Origin: Periplaneta americana | Lineage: Eukaryota > Arthropoda > Insecta > Blattodea > Blattidae | Length of the DNA: 64,000 nt | Direction of reading: 5' to 3' | Assembly: GCF_040183065.1 (NCBI RefSeq) | Contig: NC_091123.1 | Coordinates: 8,501,001-8,565,000, forward strand | Part shown: one piece after another, positions 14,001 through 25,789 of the stretch | How the letters are laid out: every line of letters starts with the position of its first letter | How positions within the stretch are numbered: the first letter of the stretch is position 1 | Made by a program: the position numbers and the translations under genes | Notes under the pieces: model-generated | Database searches by the model: none | Told to the model about the DNA's origin: nothing | Seen by the model: only the letters and a program-made list of their open reading frames with translations

Positions 14001-15944
14001 CTTCATGTGCTACACGTCAGATCATCATCGGGGCTTGCACCCCCGATACACTGCTTTTTACATAATGTGCTACACGTCGGATCATCATCGGGGCTTGTAG
14101 CCCCGATACCCCGGTTTTTACATCATGTGCTACACGGCGGATCATCATCGGGGCTTGCAGCCCCGATACCCCGCTTTTTGCATCATGTGCTACATGTCGG
14201 ATCATCATCGGGGCTTGCAGCCCCGATACCCTGCTTTTTGCATCATGTGCTACACGTCAGATCATCATCGGGGCTTGTAGCCCCGATACCCCGCTTTTTG
14301 CATCATGTGCTACACGTCAGATCATCATCGGGGCTTGCAGCCCCGATACCCCGCTTTTTGCATCATGTGCTACACGTCAGATCATCATCGGGGCTTGCAG
14401 TCCCGATACCCCGCTTTTTACATCTTGTGCTACACGTCGGATCATCATCGGGGCTTGCAGCCCTGATACTCCGCTTTTTGCATCATGTGCTACATGTCAG
14501 ATCATCATCGGGGCTTGCAGCCCCGATACCCCGCTTTTTGCATCATGTGCTACATGTCAGATCATCATCGGGGCTTGCAGCCCCGATACCCCGCTTTTTG
14601 CATCATGTGCTACACGTCAGATCATCATCGGGGCTTGCAGCCCCGATACCCCGCTTTTTGCATCATGTGCTACACGTCAGATCATCATCGGGGCTTGCAG
14701 CCCCGATACCCCACTTTTTGCATCATGTGCTACAGGTCAGATCATCATCGGGGCTTGCAGCCCCGATACCCCGCTTTTTGCATCATGTGCTACACGTCAG
14801 ATCATCATCGGGGCTAGCCCCGATACCCCGCTTTTTGCATCATGTGCTACACGTTAGATCATCATCGGGGCTTGCAGCCCCGATACCCCGCTTTTTGCAT
14901 CATGTGCTACACGACGGATCATCAACAGGGCTTGCAGCCCCGATACCCCGCTTTTTGCATCATGTGCTACACGTCGGATCATCATAGGGGCTTGCAGCCC
15001 CGATACCCCGCTTTTTGCATCATGTGCTACACGTCGGATCATCATCGGGGCTTGCAGCCCCGATACCCCGGTTTTTGCATCATGTGCTACACGTCAGATC
15101 ATCATCGGGGCTTGCAGCCCCGATACCCCGCTTTTTGCATCATGTGCTACACGTCAGATCATCATCGGGGCTTGCAGCCCCGATACCCCACTTTTTGCAT
15201 CATGTGCTACAGGTCAGATCATCATCGGGGCTTGCAGCCCCGATACCCCGCTTTTTGCATCATGTGCTACACGTCAGATCATCATCGGGGCTAGCCCCGA
15301 TACCCCGCTTTTTGCATCATGTGCTACACGTCAGATCATCATCGGGGCTTGCAGCCCCGATACCCCGCTTTTTGCATCATGTGCTACACGTCGGATCATC
15401 ATAGGGGCTTGCAGCCCCGATACCCCGCTTTTTGCATCATGTGCTACACGTCGGATCATCATAGGGGCTTGCAGCCCCGATACCCCGCTTTTTGCATCAT
15501 GTGCTACACGTCGGATCATCATCGGGGCTTGCAGCCCCGATACCCCGCTTTTTGCATCATGTGCTACACGTCAGATCATCATCGGGGCTTGCAGCCCCGA
15601 TACCCCGCTTTTTGCATCATGTGCTACACGTCAGATCATCATCGGGGCTTGCAGCCCCGATACCCCGCTTTTTTGCATCATGTGCTACATGTCAGATCAT
15701 CATCGGGGCTTGCAGCCCCGATACCCCGCTTTTTTCATCATGTGCTAACGTCAGATCATCATCGGGGCTTGCAGCCCCGATACCCCGCTTTTTACATCAT
15801 GTGCTACACGTCAGATCATCATCGGGGCTTGCAGCCCCGATACCCCGCTTTGTGCATCATGTGCTACACGTCAGATCATCATCGGGGCTTGCAGCCCCGA
15901 TACCCCGCTTTTTACATCATATGCTACACGTCGGATCATCAACA
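11038..15944 (+). repeat. Higher-order repeat copy 2 (4,907 bp)
   Basis: Near-identical to copy 1 and to the first part of copy 3. The long artefactual frames at 6,945, 11,852 and 16,759 recur at exact 4,907-bp steps, which shows the period. Confidence 0.8.
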
Positions 15945-18900
15945 GGGCTTGCAGCCCCGATACCCCGCTTTTTGCATCATGTGCTACACGTCGGATCATC
16001 ATAGGGGCTTGCAGCCCCGATACCCCGCTTTTTGCATCATGTGCTACACGTCGGATCATCATCGGGGCTTGCAGCCCCGATACCCCGCTTTTTGCATCAT
16101 GTGCTACACGTCAGATCATCATCGGGGCTTGCAGCCCCGATACCCCACTTTTTGCATCATGTGCTACACGTCAGATCATCATCGGGGCTTGCAGCCCCGA
16201 TACCCCGCTTTTTACATCATGTGCTACACGTCAGATCATCATCGGGGCTGAAGCCCCGATACCCCACTTTTTGCATCATGTGCTACATGTCAGATCATCA
16301 TCGGGGCTTGCAGCCCCGATACCCCGCTTTTTGCATTATGTGCTACACGTCAGATCATCATCGGGGCTTGCAGCCACGATACCCCGCTTTTTGCATCATG
16401 TGCTACACGTCAGATCATCATCGGGGCTTTCAGTCCCGATACCCCGCTTTTTACATCATGTGCTACACATCGGATCATCATCGGGGCTTGCAGCCCCGAT
16501 ACTCCGCTTTTTGCATCATGTGCTACATGTCAGATCATCATCGGGGCTTGCAGCCCCGATACCCCGCTTTTTGCATCATGTGCTACACGTCAGATCATCA
16601 TCGGGGCTTGCAGCCCCGATACCCCGCTTTTTACATCATGTGCTACACGTCGGATCATCATCGGGGCTTGCAGCCCCGATACCCCGCTTTTTTCATCATG
16701 TGCTAACGTCAGATCATCATCGGGGCTTGCAGCCCCGATACCCCGCTTTTTACATCATGTGCTACACGTCAGATCATCATCGGGGCTTGTAGCCCCGATA
16801 CCCCGCTTTGTGCATCATGTGCTACACGTCAGATCATCATCGGGGCTTGCAGCCCCGATACCCAGCTTTTTGCATCATGTGCTACACATCAGATCATCAT
16901 CGGGGCTTGCAGTCCCAATACCCCGCTTTTTGCATCATGTGCTACAGTCAGATCATCATCGGGGCTTGCAGCCCCGATACCCCGCTTTGTGCATCATGTG
17001 CTACACGTCAGATCATCATCGGGGCTTGCAGCCCCGATACCCCGCTTTTTGCATCATGTGCTACACATCAGATCATCATCGGGGCTTGCAGTCCCAATAC
17101 CCCGCTTTTTGCATCATGTGCTACAGTCAGATCATCATCGGGGCTTGCAGCCCCGATACCCCGCTTTTTGCATCATGTGCTACACATCAGATCATCATCG
17201 GGGCTTGCAGCCCCGATACCCCGCTTTTTGCATCATGTGCTACACGTCAGATCATCATCGGGGCTTGCAGCCCCGATACCCCGCTTTTTTTACATATTGT
17301 GCTACACGTCGGATTATCATCGGAGCTTGCAGCCCCGATACCCCGCTTTTTGCATCATGTGCTACATGTCAGATCATCATCGGGGCTTGCAGTCCCAATA
17401 CCCCGCTTTTTGCATCATGTGCTACAGTCAGATCATCATCGGGGCTTGCAGCCCCGATACCCCGCTTTTTGCTTCATGTGCTACACGTCAGATCATCATC
17501 GGGGCTTGCAGCCCCGATACCCCGCTTTTTACATCATGTGCTACACGTCGGATCATCATCGGGGCTTGCAGCCCCGATACCCCGCTTTTTGCTTCATGTG
17601 CTACACGTCAGATCATCATCGGGGCTTGCAGCCCCGATACCCCTCTTTTTGCATCTTGTACTACACGTCGGATCATCATCGGGGCTTGCAGCCCCGATAC
17701 CCCGGTTTTTACATCATGTGCTACACGGCGGATCATCATCGGGGCTTGCAGCCCCGATACCCCGCTTTTTGCATCATGTGCTACATGTCGGATCATCATC
17801 GGGGCTTGGAGCCCCGATACCCCGCTTTTTACATCATGTGCTACACGTCGGATCATCATCGGGGCTTGCAGCCCCGATACCCTGCTTTTTGCATCATGTG
17901 CTACACGTCAGATCATCATCGGGGCTTGCAGCCCCGATACCCCGCTTTTTGCATCATGTGCTACACGTCAGATCATCATCGGGGCTTGCAGCCCCGATAC
18001 CCCGTTTTTGCATCATGTGCTACACGTCAGATCATCATCGGGGCTTGCAGTCCCGATACCCCGCTTTTTACATCTTGTGCTACACGTCGGATCATCATCG
18101 GGGCTTGCAGCCCTGATACTCCGCTTTTTGCATCATGTGCTACATGTCAGATCATCATCGGGGCTTGCAGCCCCGATACCCCGCTTTTTGCATCATGTGC
18201 TACACGTCAGATCATCATCGGGGCTTGCAGCCCCGATACCCCGCTTTATGCATCATGTGCTACATGTCAGATCATCATCGGGGCTTGCAGCCCCGATACC
18301 CCGCTTTTTTCATCATGTGCTAACGTCAGATCATCATCGGGGCTTGCAGCCCCGATACCCCGCTTTTTACATCATGTGCTACACGTCAGATCATCATCGG
18401 GGCTGAAGCCCCGATACCCCACTTTTTGCATCATGTGCTACATGTCAGATCATCATCGGGGCTTGCAGCCCCGATACCCCGCTTTTTGCATTATGTGCTA
18501 CACGTCAGATCATCATCGGGGCTTGCAGCCCCGATACCCCGCTTTTTGCATCATGTGCTACACGTCAGATCATCATCGGGGCTTGCAGTCCCGATACCCC
18601 GCTTTTTACATCATGTGCTACACGTCGGATCATCATCGGGGCTTGCAGCCCCGATACTCCGCTTTTTGCATCATGTGCTACATGTCAGATCATCATCGGG
18701 GCTTGCAGCCCCGATACCCCGCTTTTTGCATCATGTGCTACACGTCAGATCATCATCGGGGCTTGCAGCCCCGATACCCCGCTTTTTACATCATGTGCTA
18801 CACGTCGATCATCATCGGGGCTTGCAGCCCCGATACCCCGCTTTTTGCATCATGTGCTACACGTCAGATCATCATCGGGGCTTGCAGCCCCGATACCCCG

Positions 18901-21449
18901 CCTTTTTGCATCATGTGCTACACATCAGATCATCATCGGGGCTTGCAGTCCCAATACCCCGCTTTTTGCATCATGTGCTACAGTCAGATCATCATCGGGG
19001 CTTGCAGCCCCGATACCCCGCTTTGTGCATCATGTGCTACACGTCAGATCATCATCGGGGCTTGCAGCCCCGATACCCCACTTTTTGCATCATGTGCTAC
19101 ACATCAGATCATCATCGGGGCTTGCAGTCCCAATACCCCGCTTTTTGCATCATGTGCTACAGTCAGATCATCATCGGGGCTTGCAGCCCCGATACCCCGC
19201 TTTTTGCATCATGTGCTACACGTCAGATCATCATCGGGGCTTGCAGCCCCGATACCCCGCTTTTTCCATCATGTGCTACACGTCAGATCATCATCGGGGC
19301 TTGCAGCCCTGATACCCCGCTTTTTACATCATGTGCTACACGTCGGATTATCATCGGAGCTTGCAGCCCCGATACCCCGCTTTTTGCATCATGTGCTACA
19401 TGTCAGATCATCATCGGGGCTTGCAGTCCCAATACCCCGCTTTTTGCATCATGTGCTACAGTCAGATCATCATCGGTGCTTGCAGCCCCGATACCCCGCT
19501 TTTTGCTTCATGTGCTACACGTCAGATCATCATCGGGGCTTGCACCCCCGATACCCTGCTTCTTACATCATGTGCTACACGTCGGATCATCATCGGGGCT
19601 TGTAGCCCCGATACCCCGGTTTTTACATCATGTGCTACACGGCGGATCATCATCGGGGCTTGCAGCCCCGATACCCCGCTTTTTGCATCATGTGCTACAT
19701 GTCGGATCATCATCGGGGCTTGCAGCCCCGATACCCTGCTTTTTGCATCATGTGCTACACGTCAGATCATCATCGGGGCTTGTAGCCCCGATACCCCGCT
19801 TTTTGCATCATGTGCTACACGTCAGATCATCATCGGGGCTTGCAGCCCCGATACCCCGCTTTTTGCATCATGTGCTACACGTCAGATCATCATCGGGGCT
19901 TGCAGTCCCGATACCCCGCTTTTTACATCTTGTGCTACACGTCGGATCATCATCGGGGCTTGCAGCCCTGATACTCCGCTTTTTGCATCATGTGCTACAT
20001 GTCAGATCATCATCGGGGCTTGCAGCCCCGATACCCCGCTTTTTGCATCATGTGCTACATGTCAGATCATCATCGGGGCTTGCAGCCCCGATACCCCGCT
20101 TTTTGCATCATGTGCTACACGTCAGATCATCATCGGGGCTTGCAGCCCCGATACCCCGCTTTTTGCATCATGTGCTACACGTCAGATCATCATCGGGGCT
20201 TGCAGCCCCGATACCGCACTTTTTGCATCATGTGCTACAGGTCAGATCATCATCGGGGCTTGCAGCCCCGATACCCCGCTTTTTGCATCATGTGCTACAC
20301 GTCAGATCATCATCGGGGCTAGCCCCGATACCCCGCTTTTTGCATCATGTGCTACACGTCAGATCATCATCGGGGCTTGCAGCCCCGATACTCCGCTTTT
20401 TGCATCATGTGCTACACGTCGGATCATCAACAGGGCTTGCAGCCCCGATACCCCGCTTTTTGCATCATGTGCTACACGTCGGATCATCATAGGGGCTTGC
20501 AGCCCCGATACCCCGCTTTTTGCATCATGTGCTACACGTCGGATCATCATCGGGGCTTGCAGCCCCGATACCCCGCTTTTTGCATCATGTGCTACACGTC
20601 AGATCATCATCGGGGCTTGCAGCCCCGATACCCCGCTTTTTGCATTATGTGCTACACGTCAGATCATCATCGGGGCTTGCAGCCCCGATACCCCACTTTT
20701 TGCATCATGTGCTACAGGTCAGATCATCATCGGGGCTTGCAGCCCCGATACCCCGCTTTTTGCATCATGTGCTACACGTCAGATCATCATCGGGGCTAGC
20801 CCCGATACCCCGCTTTTTGCATCATGTGCTACACGTCAGATCATCATCGGGGCTTGCAGCCCCGATACCCCGCTTTTTGCATCATGTGCTACACGTCGGA
20901 TCATCAACAGGGCTTGCAGCCCCGATACCCCGCTTTTTGCATCATGTGCTACACGTCGGATCATCATAGGGGCTTGCAGCCCCGATACCCCGCTTTTTGC
21001 ATCATGTGCTACACGTCGGATCATCATCGGGGCTTGCAGCCCCGATACCCCGCTTTTTGCATCATGTGCTACACGTCAGATCATCATCGGGGCTTGCAGC
21101 CCCGATACCCCGCTTTTTGCATCATGTGCTACACGTCAGATCATCATCGGGGCTTGCAGCCCCGATACCCCGCTTTTTTGCATCATGTGCTACATATCAG
21201 ATCATCATCGGGGCTTGCAGCCCCGATACCCCGCTTTTTTCATCATGTGCTAACGTCAGATCATCATCGGGGCTTGCAGCCCCGATACCCCGCTTTTTAC
21301 ATCATGTGCTACACGTCAGATCATCATCGGGGCTTGCAGCCCCGATACCCCGCTTTGTGCATCATTTGCTACACGTCAGATCATCATCGGGGCTTGCAGC
21401 CCCGATACCCCGCTTTTTACATCATATGCTACACGTCGGATCATCAACA
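15945..21449 (+). repeat. Higher-order repeat copy 3, expanded by about 598 bp
   Basis: It matches copy 2 at an offset of 4,907 up to about 18,700 and then at an offset of 5,505. About ten extra monomers are therefore present between 18.7 and 19.4 kb; they resemble the segment at about 5.1-5.5 kb of the array. Confidence 0.75.
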
Positions 21450-22851
21450 GGGCTTGCAGCCCCGATACCCCGCTTTTTGCATCATGTGCTACACGTCGGA
21501 TCATCATAGGGGCTTGCAGCCCCGATACCCCGCTTTTTGCATCATGTGCTACACGTCGGATCATCATCGGGGCTTGCAGCCCCGATACCCCGCTTTTTGC
21601 ATCATGTGCTACACGTCAGATCATCATCGGGGCTTGCAGCCCCGATACCCCACTTTTTGCATCATGTGCTACACGTCAGATCATCATCGGGGCTTGCAGC
21701 CCCGATACCCCGCTTTTTGCATCATGTGCTACACGTCAGATCATCATCGGGGCTTGCAGCCCCGATACCCCGCTTTTTGCATCATGTGCTACACGTCAGA
21801 TCATCATCGGGGCTTGCAGCCCCGATACCCCGCTTTTTACATCATGTGCTACACGTCGGATCATCAACAGGGCTTGCAGCCCCGATACCCCGCTTTTTGC
21901 ATCATGTGCTACACGTCGGATCATCATAGGGGCTTGCAGCCCCGATACCCCGCTTTTTGCATCATGTGCTACACGTCGGATCATCATCGGGGCTTGCAGC
22001 CCCGATACCCCGCTTTTTGCATCATGTGCTACACGTCAGATCATCATCGGGGCTAGCAGCCCCGATACCCCGCTTTTTGCATCATGTGCTACACGTCAGA
22101 TCATCATCGGGGCTTGCAGCCCCGATACCCCGGTTTTTTGCATCATGTGCTACATGTCAGATCATCATCGGGGCTTGCAGCCCCGATACCCCGCTTTTTT
22201 CATCATGTGCTAACGTCAGATCATCATCGGGGCTTGCAGCCCCGATACCCCGCTTTTTACATCATGTGCTACACGTCAGATCATCATCGGGGCTTGCAGC
22301 CCCGATACCCCGCTTTGTGCATCATGTGCTACATGTCAGATCATCATCGGGGCTTGCAGCCCCGATACCCCGCTTTTTACATCATGTGCTACACGTCGGA
22401 TCATCATCGGGGCTTGCAGCCCCGATACCCCGCTTTTTGCATCATGTGCTACATGTCAGATCATCATCGGGGCTTGCAGCCCCGATACCCCGCTTTTTGC
22501 ATCATGTGCTACACGTCAGATCATCATCGGGGCTTGCAGCCCCGATACCCCGCTTTTTACATCATGTGCTACACGTCGGATCATCATCAGGGCTTGCAGC
22601 CCCAATACCCCGCTTTTTGCATCATGTGCTACACGTCGGATCATATAGGGGCTTGCAGCCCCGATATCCCACTTTTTGCATCATGTGCTACACGTCGGAT
22701 CATCATCGGGGCTTGCAGCCCCGATACCCCGCTTTTTACATCATGTGCTACACGTCGGATCATCATCGGGGCTTGCAGCCCCGATACCCCGCTTTTTGCA
22801 TCATGTGCTACATGTCGGATCATCATCGGGGCCTGCAGCCCCGATACCCCG

Positions 22852-23132
22852 CTTGCTACGTGCAACACAATTATATTATATTATTACCCATTTCAGCGAG
22901 TACTGACGACCACTGCAAAATACGACAATTTGGTCCAGGGAGCATTCTCTTTTGGCACAAGGATGATTTATGTAACATGTTTCTAAATTATTAGTCTTTT
23001 AAATACCGGTACATTCTTTAATAAATCACTGAAAAACAAATGTGAATAAATAGGATGTGGAGTGAGGACGAAATTATTATTATTTTTTATTTTTTGGCGC
23101 ATCATTTTTACGTAAATAACGACAAATAAAAA
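22852..23132 (+). repeat. Direct repeat flanking the satellite, right copy
   Basis: Same orientation as 1,191-1,459. It starts directly at the end of the last monomer, without the leader seen on the left, and contains a longer T/A run near 23,075-23,095. Confidence 0.88.
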
Positions 23133-23885
23133 CTAACATGCCACATAACATTATTTTAAGAAACACAGGAAACAAGCATGAACAATATTCACCATTCTTA
23201 ATGATCGGGGGATAGAAAAAAAAGTATGGAATAGAAATTACATACAAATGTGCGTGTAATAAACAATAAGCAAACCATCTTCGATTAAAAATTCCAAAAC
23301 AACGTGAATATAGCGTGGATTGTGTAGGAAAATAATTTCTTATATGTTGCTTCCAATGTGCATCATTGTTAACTTATGAAAACAAATGGAAATTAACATG
23401 GCATATTAACACTATTTGAAGAAAGATAGGACATATTAAGTAATATTCATCGTTCTTAATGATCTTTGGATGGAAAATAACAATGAAATATGTATAAAAT
23501 AGAAACTACATACAAGTGAGCATATAAAAAACAGTAAGTAGAATCATTTATTTGATTAATAAGGTTAAATTACTCCAGGTTTAGTGTAAGAGTGGCCTAT
23601 ATATCTGACGATGCCTCCCAGCAAATTACTTAATTTAAAAACAAAAAAAATTGTGTTAGAAGATTGAATTTGTGTATTTTCTCTGAAACTTTCCAAATAT
23701 TTGTAGGCAGTCTTTTACATTAGATTGCCGAAAATTGGTTTATAGCGCAACATTAGCATTAGCATCCATCTTGAAAATGTTGTGTAACAATAGACAATGG
23801 AATCGTTCACAGAAGTGAACTATAAATGATGTGAATCGTTCAGTGCATCCATCTTGTTGTGTACAATAGAAGTGAACTATAAACG
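23133..23885. other. Right part of the 23-kb element with degenerate duplication
   Basis: AT-rich and without a gene. Segments 23,133-23,290 and about 23,390-23,560 are diverged copies of one another (shared AACATGGCATA-like start, TTCTTAATGATC, ATAGAAAC/TTACATACAA). Towards the terminus, two units containing TGAACTATAAA followed by GATGTGAATCGTTCAG lie at about 23,817-23,842 and 23,874-23,900. Confidence 0.55.
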
Positions 23886-23922
23886 ATGTGAATCGTTCAG
23901 CGACGACTTCTTGGAAATAACC
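23886..23922 (-). repeat. Right terminal inverted repeat of the 23-kb element
   Basis: Reverse complement of 909-945 with one mismatch. It ends ...AAATAACC directly before the GAGAATAA duplication. Confidence 0.9.
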
Positions 23923-23930
23923 GAGAATAA
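23923..23930. repeat. Target-site duplication, right copy (GAGAATAA)
   Basis: Identical to 901-908. Confidence 0.9.
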
Positions 23931-24106
23931 TATAAAGCTTCTCTCTTAACCGAGTCAAATGCCTTTTTAAAATCTATGATGTATAGGCCTACTGTACCCT
24001 TATACTCCCATTTTTCTCCAATATCTGTCGAATATAAAAAATCTGATCAGTAGTCTATCTATTACACCTAAAACCACACTGATGATCCCCATTAATTTCA
24101 TCTACA
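23931..24106 (-). pseudogene. RTE-like retrotransposon fragment (upstream half of the interrupted element)
   Basis: On the minus strand this reads DHQCGFR, a STTDQIFYIRQILEK block, then IIDFKKAFDSVKREALYY, the standard reverse transcriptase order immediately upstream of the half at 1-908. It stops at the target duplication of the 23-kb element. The frame has at least one stop. Confidence 0.82.
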
Positions 24107-24107
24107 T

Positions 24108-24760
24108 CGCAAGAAAAATAAAGAAAGTAAACTTGCGAATTCTAAATGAGATAGTGGAGCAAGTGAACAGCTTCAAATACTTGGGATGTATTATAAGCAG
24201 TAACATGAGCTGCAGCCAGGAAGTCAAAAGGAGGATAGCAATGGCCAAGGAAGCTTTTAATAGGAAAAGGAGCATCTTCTACGGACATCTGGAAAAAGAA
24301 CTAAGGAAGATACTAGTGAAGTGTTTTGTATGGAGTGTGGCATTGTATGGGGCAGAAATATGGACATTATAACGAAATGAAGAGAAACGAATAAATATAT
24401 TTGAAATGTATGGAGAAAAATGGAGCGTGTGAAGTGGACACAGAATAAGAAATGAAGGTGTCTTGGAAAGAATAAGTGAAGAAAGAATGGTGCTGAAATT
24501 GATCAGAAAGAGAAAAAGAAATTGGTTGGGTCACTGGCTGAGAAGAAACTGTCTACTGAAGGATGTACCGGAAGGAATGGTGAACGGGAGAAAAGTTCGG
24601 AGCAGAAGAAGTTGTCAAATGATAGACGACATTAAGATATGTGGATCATATGCGGAGACTAAGAGGAAGGCAGAAAATAGGAAACATTGGAGAATGCTGG
24701 GTTTGCAGTGAAAGACCTGCCCATGGTTAGAACACTTATGCAATGAAAATGGAGTTTATC
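24108..24760 (+). pseudogene. Second RTE-like family, 3' part of reverse transcriptase
   Basis: Frames at 24,082-24,372 and 24,463-24,711 encode FKYLGCIISSNMSCSQEVKR, a WSVALYGAE(T/I)W block and a KRNWLGHWLRRNCLL C-terminus. Stops at 24,370 and 24,430 break it. It lies in the opposite orientation between two pieces of the first RTE-like element (23,931-24,106 and 24,830-25,200), so it probably inserted into that element. It resembles 42,548-42,725, 48,121-48,325 and 63,725-63,840. Confidence 0.8.
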
Positions 24761-24829
24761 TTCTCAAAAGAATATTGGACAAAATTTTGAACGACGTCAA
24801 CAAAAGTGATATACCTCGAAAGTTACTAC

Positions 24830-25200
24830 AGAGTTTACTAAAGAGTCTTCTTAAAGATAGGTGCAATATGGACTCCTTCCGTTGTTCTGGTACAATTTTC
24901 TTTTCCCAAATAGCAAGTACAAGCTTATAAATTTCGCTAGATATGCGCTTCCAACCTCTTGTATTAATTTTGCGGGAATTTCATCGATACCTGGAGACTT
25001 GTAGGCCTACTTTTTCAGATTTTCTATCGCAATTTCGACTTCAGAAAGTGTGGTTCGGGTATAAATGGTCAGCAGTTTGTATTTGAATTTCGTCCCGATC
25101 ACTTCTATTTGGCCTATGTACATTTGGTAGTTGCCAAAAATAGTTTTTCCATCTGTTCAGGATTGAATGAGTGCCCGGAAACACCAAAAAAATCAGCGAA
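24830..25200 (-). pseudogene. RTE-like retrotransposon fragment, N-terminal reverse transcriptase region
   Basis: The minus-strand reading includes SEVEIAIENLKK, then YKSPGIDEIPAKLIQEVG, and a degenerate motif resembling KESIIVPI. This is the segment expected just before the DHQCGFR block at 24,106, with roughly 40 residues missing and replaced by the plus-strand element at 24,108-24,760. Several frameshifts and a stop are present. Confidence 0.7.
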
Positions 25201-25789
25201 TGATGAGAAAGTATTTTCGCTGGGATGATTACTTCACAAACTTCTCTATAGGCCTACAGTTGACCTTCATTTCTCGCAAGATTACGGCACGGTTTTCTTT
25301 AGCTACTTAACTATATCTAGAATCGGTCCCTCCTATGTGTTCCACAATTTATTTTCAAAGCAAATCTACTTACTTATGTAAGACGGTTTCTGGTCTCACA
25401 ATACTTCTCCATCCAGGTCCCCCGCTGCATCAGTGGATCCTCCAGCAGTTGCTAAATCTTGATAAACTTGATCTCCATCTACTGTATGTCTTGGTATGCC
25501 GAGAGGTCATTTGTGATTCAGTTCGTATGATTTGGAAAGCAAATCTAACACCATAAAAATTATACTTAAACTGTTTCTCACCTTCTTCCGATATTAACAA
25601 GGAAAACGAGATTCGCGCCATCACAGTGATTATCAGCTGTTTCCGAAGACGGTCGAAGGAAACCGAAATGACCCGAAACGCTCAAAAGAGCGCAACAGTG
25701 AGTATCTTAGTGGGATGCGTGCAACAATGCAAGTATTTCTGCTGTTAATTTTGTAACTATGGCGTGCTATATTAGATTTAGCTCATTAT
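25201..25789. other. No recognised feature
   Basis: Short unsupported open frames only. It may include more decayed 5' sequence of the RTE-like element. Confidence 0.4.

Larger units (their letters stand above)
1542..22851. repeat. 60-bp satellite array, about 355 monomers
   Basis: Uninterrupted head-to-tail monomers, almost all 60 bp, read CCCCGCTTTTTGCATCATG, then TGCTACACGTCAGATCATC, then the hairpin. The hairpin is a 9-bp perfect inverted repeat (ATCGGGGCT and AGCCCCGAT) with a TGC loop. Some monomers have a two-base GA loop (for example near 2,180-2,200), and some have no loop, giving the 18-bp palindrome ATCGGGGCTAGCCCCGAT (5,530-5,547, 9,900-9,917, 10,377-10,394, 14,807-14,824). Because 60 is divisible by three and the monomer lacks stops in several frames, open frames of up to 948 codons appear. 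They shift at indels, overlap in all plus frames and encode only a 20-residue period, so they are not genes. The array is richer in GC and CpG than its surroundings. Confidence 0.97.
909..23922. mobile_element. 23-kb non-autonomous TIR transposon carrying a satellite array
   Basis: The ends are 37-bp terminal inverted repeats (909-945 and 23,886-23,922) that match at 36 of 37 positions and begin GGTTATTT. They are flanked by a perfect GAGAATAA duplication. Removing the element and one duplication copy joins the two flanks into an in-frame reverse transcriptase reading across the junction (KREALYYS followed by LIEFGIPKK). This is strong evidence for a real insertion. Inside, in order, are a unique left part, a 269-bp direct repeat, an 82-bp leader, the 21.3-kb 60-bp satellite, the second direct repeat, and an AT-rich right part. 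No transposase is encoded, so mobilisation would need an enzyme in trans. The superfamily is open: 8-bp duplication plus GG...CC ends would suit Merlin-like, hAT or P. The array probably expanded after a short element had inserted. Confidence 0.88.

Noticed and set aside
1542..22851. CRISPR-like array, because of short repeats with a palindromic core
   Set aside because: There are no unique spacers: the whole 60-bp unit repeats. The genome is clearly insect nuclear DNA.
1542..22851. Repeated rho-independent terminators (GC stem followed by T-run)
   Set aside because: The GC hairpin is followed by ATACCCCGC before TTTTT, and a bacterial terminator has no place in this context. The resemblance comes from the monomer sequence.
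1489..22994. Many long open frames (up to 948 codons) with a 20-residue period
   Set aside because: They arise from a 60-bp monomer without stops in several frames, occur in all plus frames and one minus frame, and switch frame at each small indel. There is no start context, codon bias or domain.
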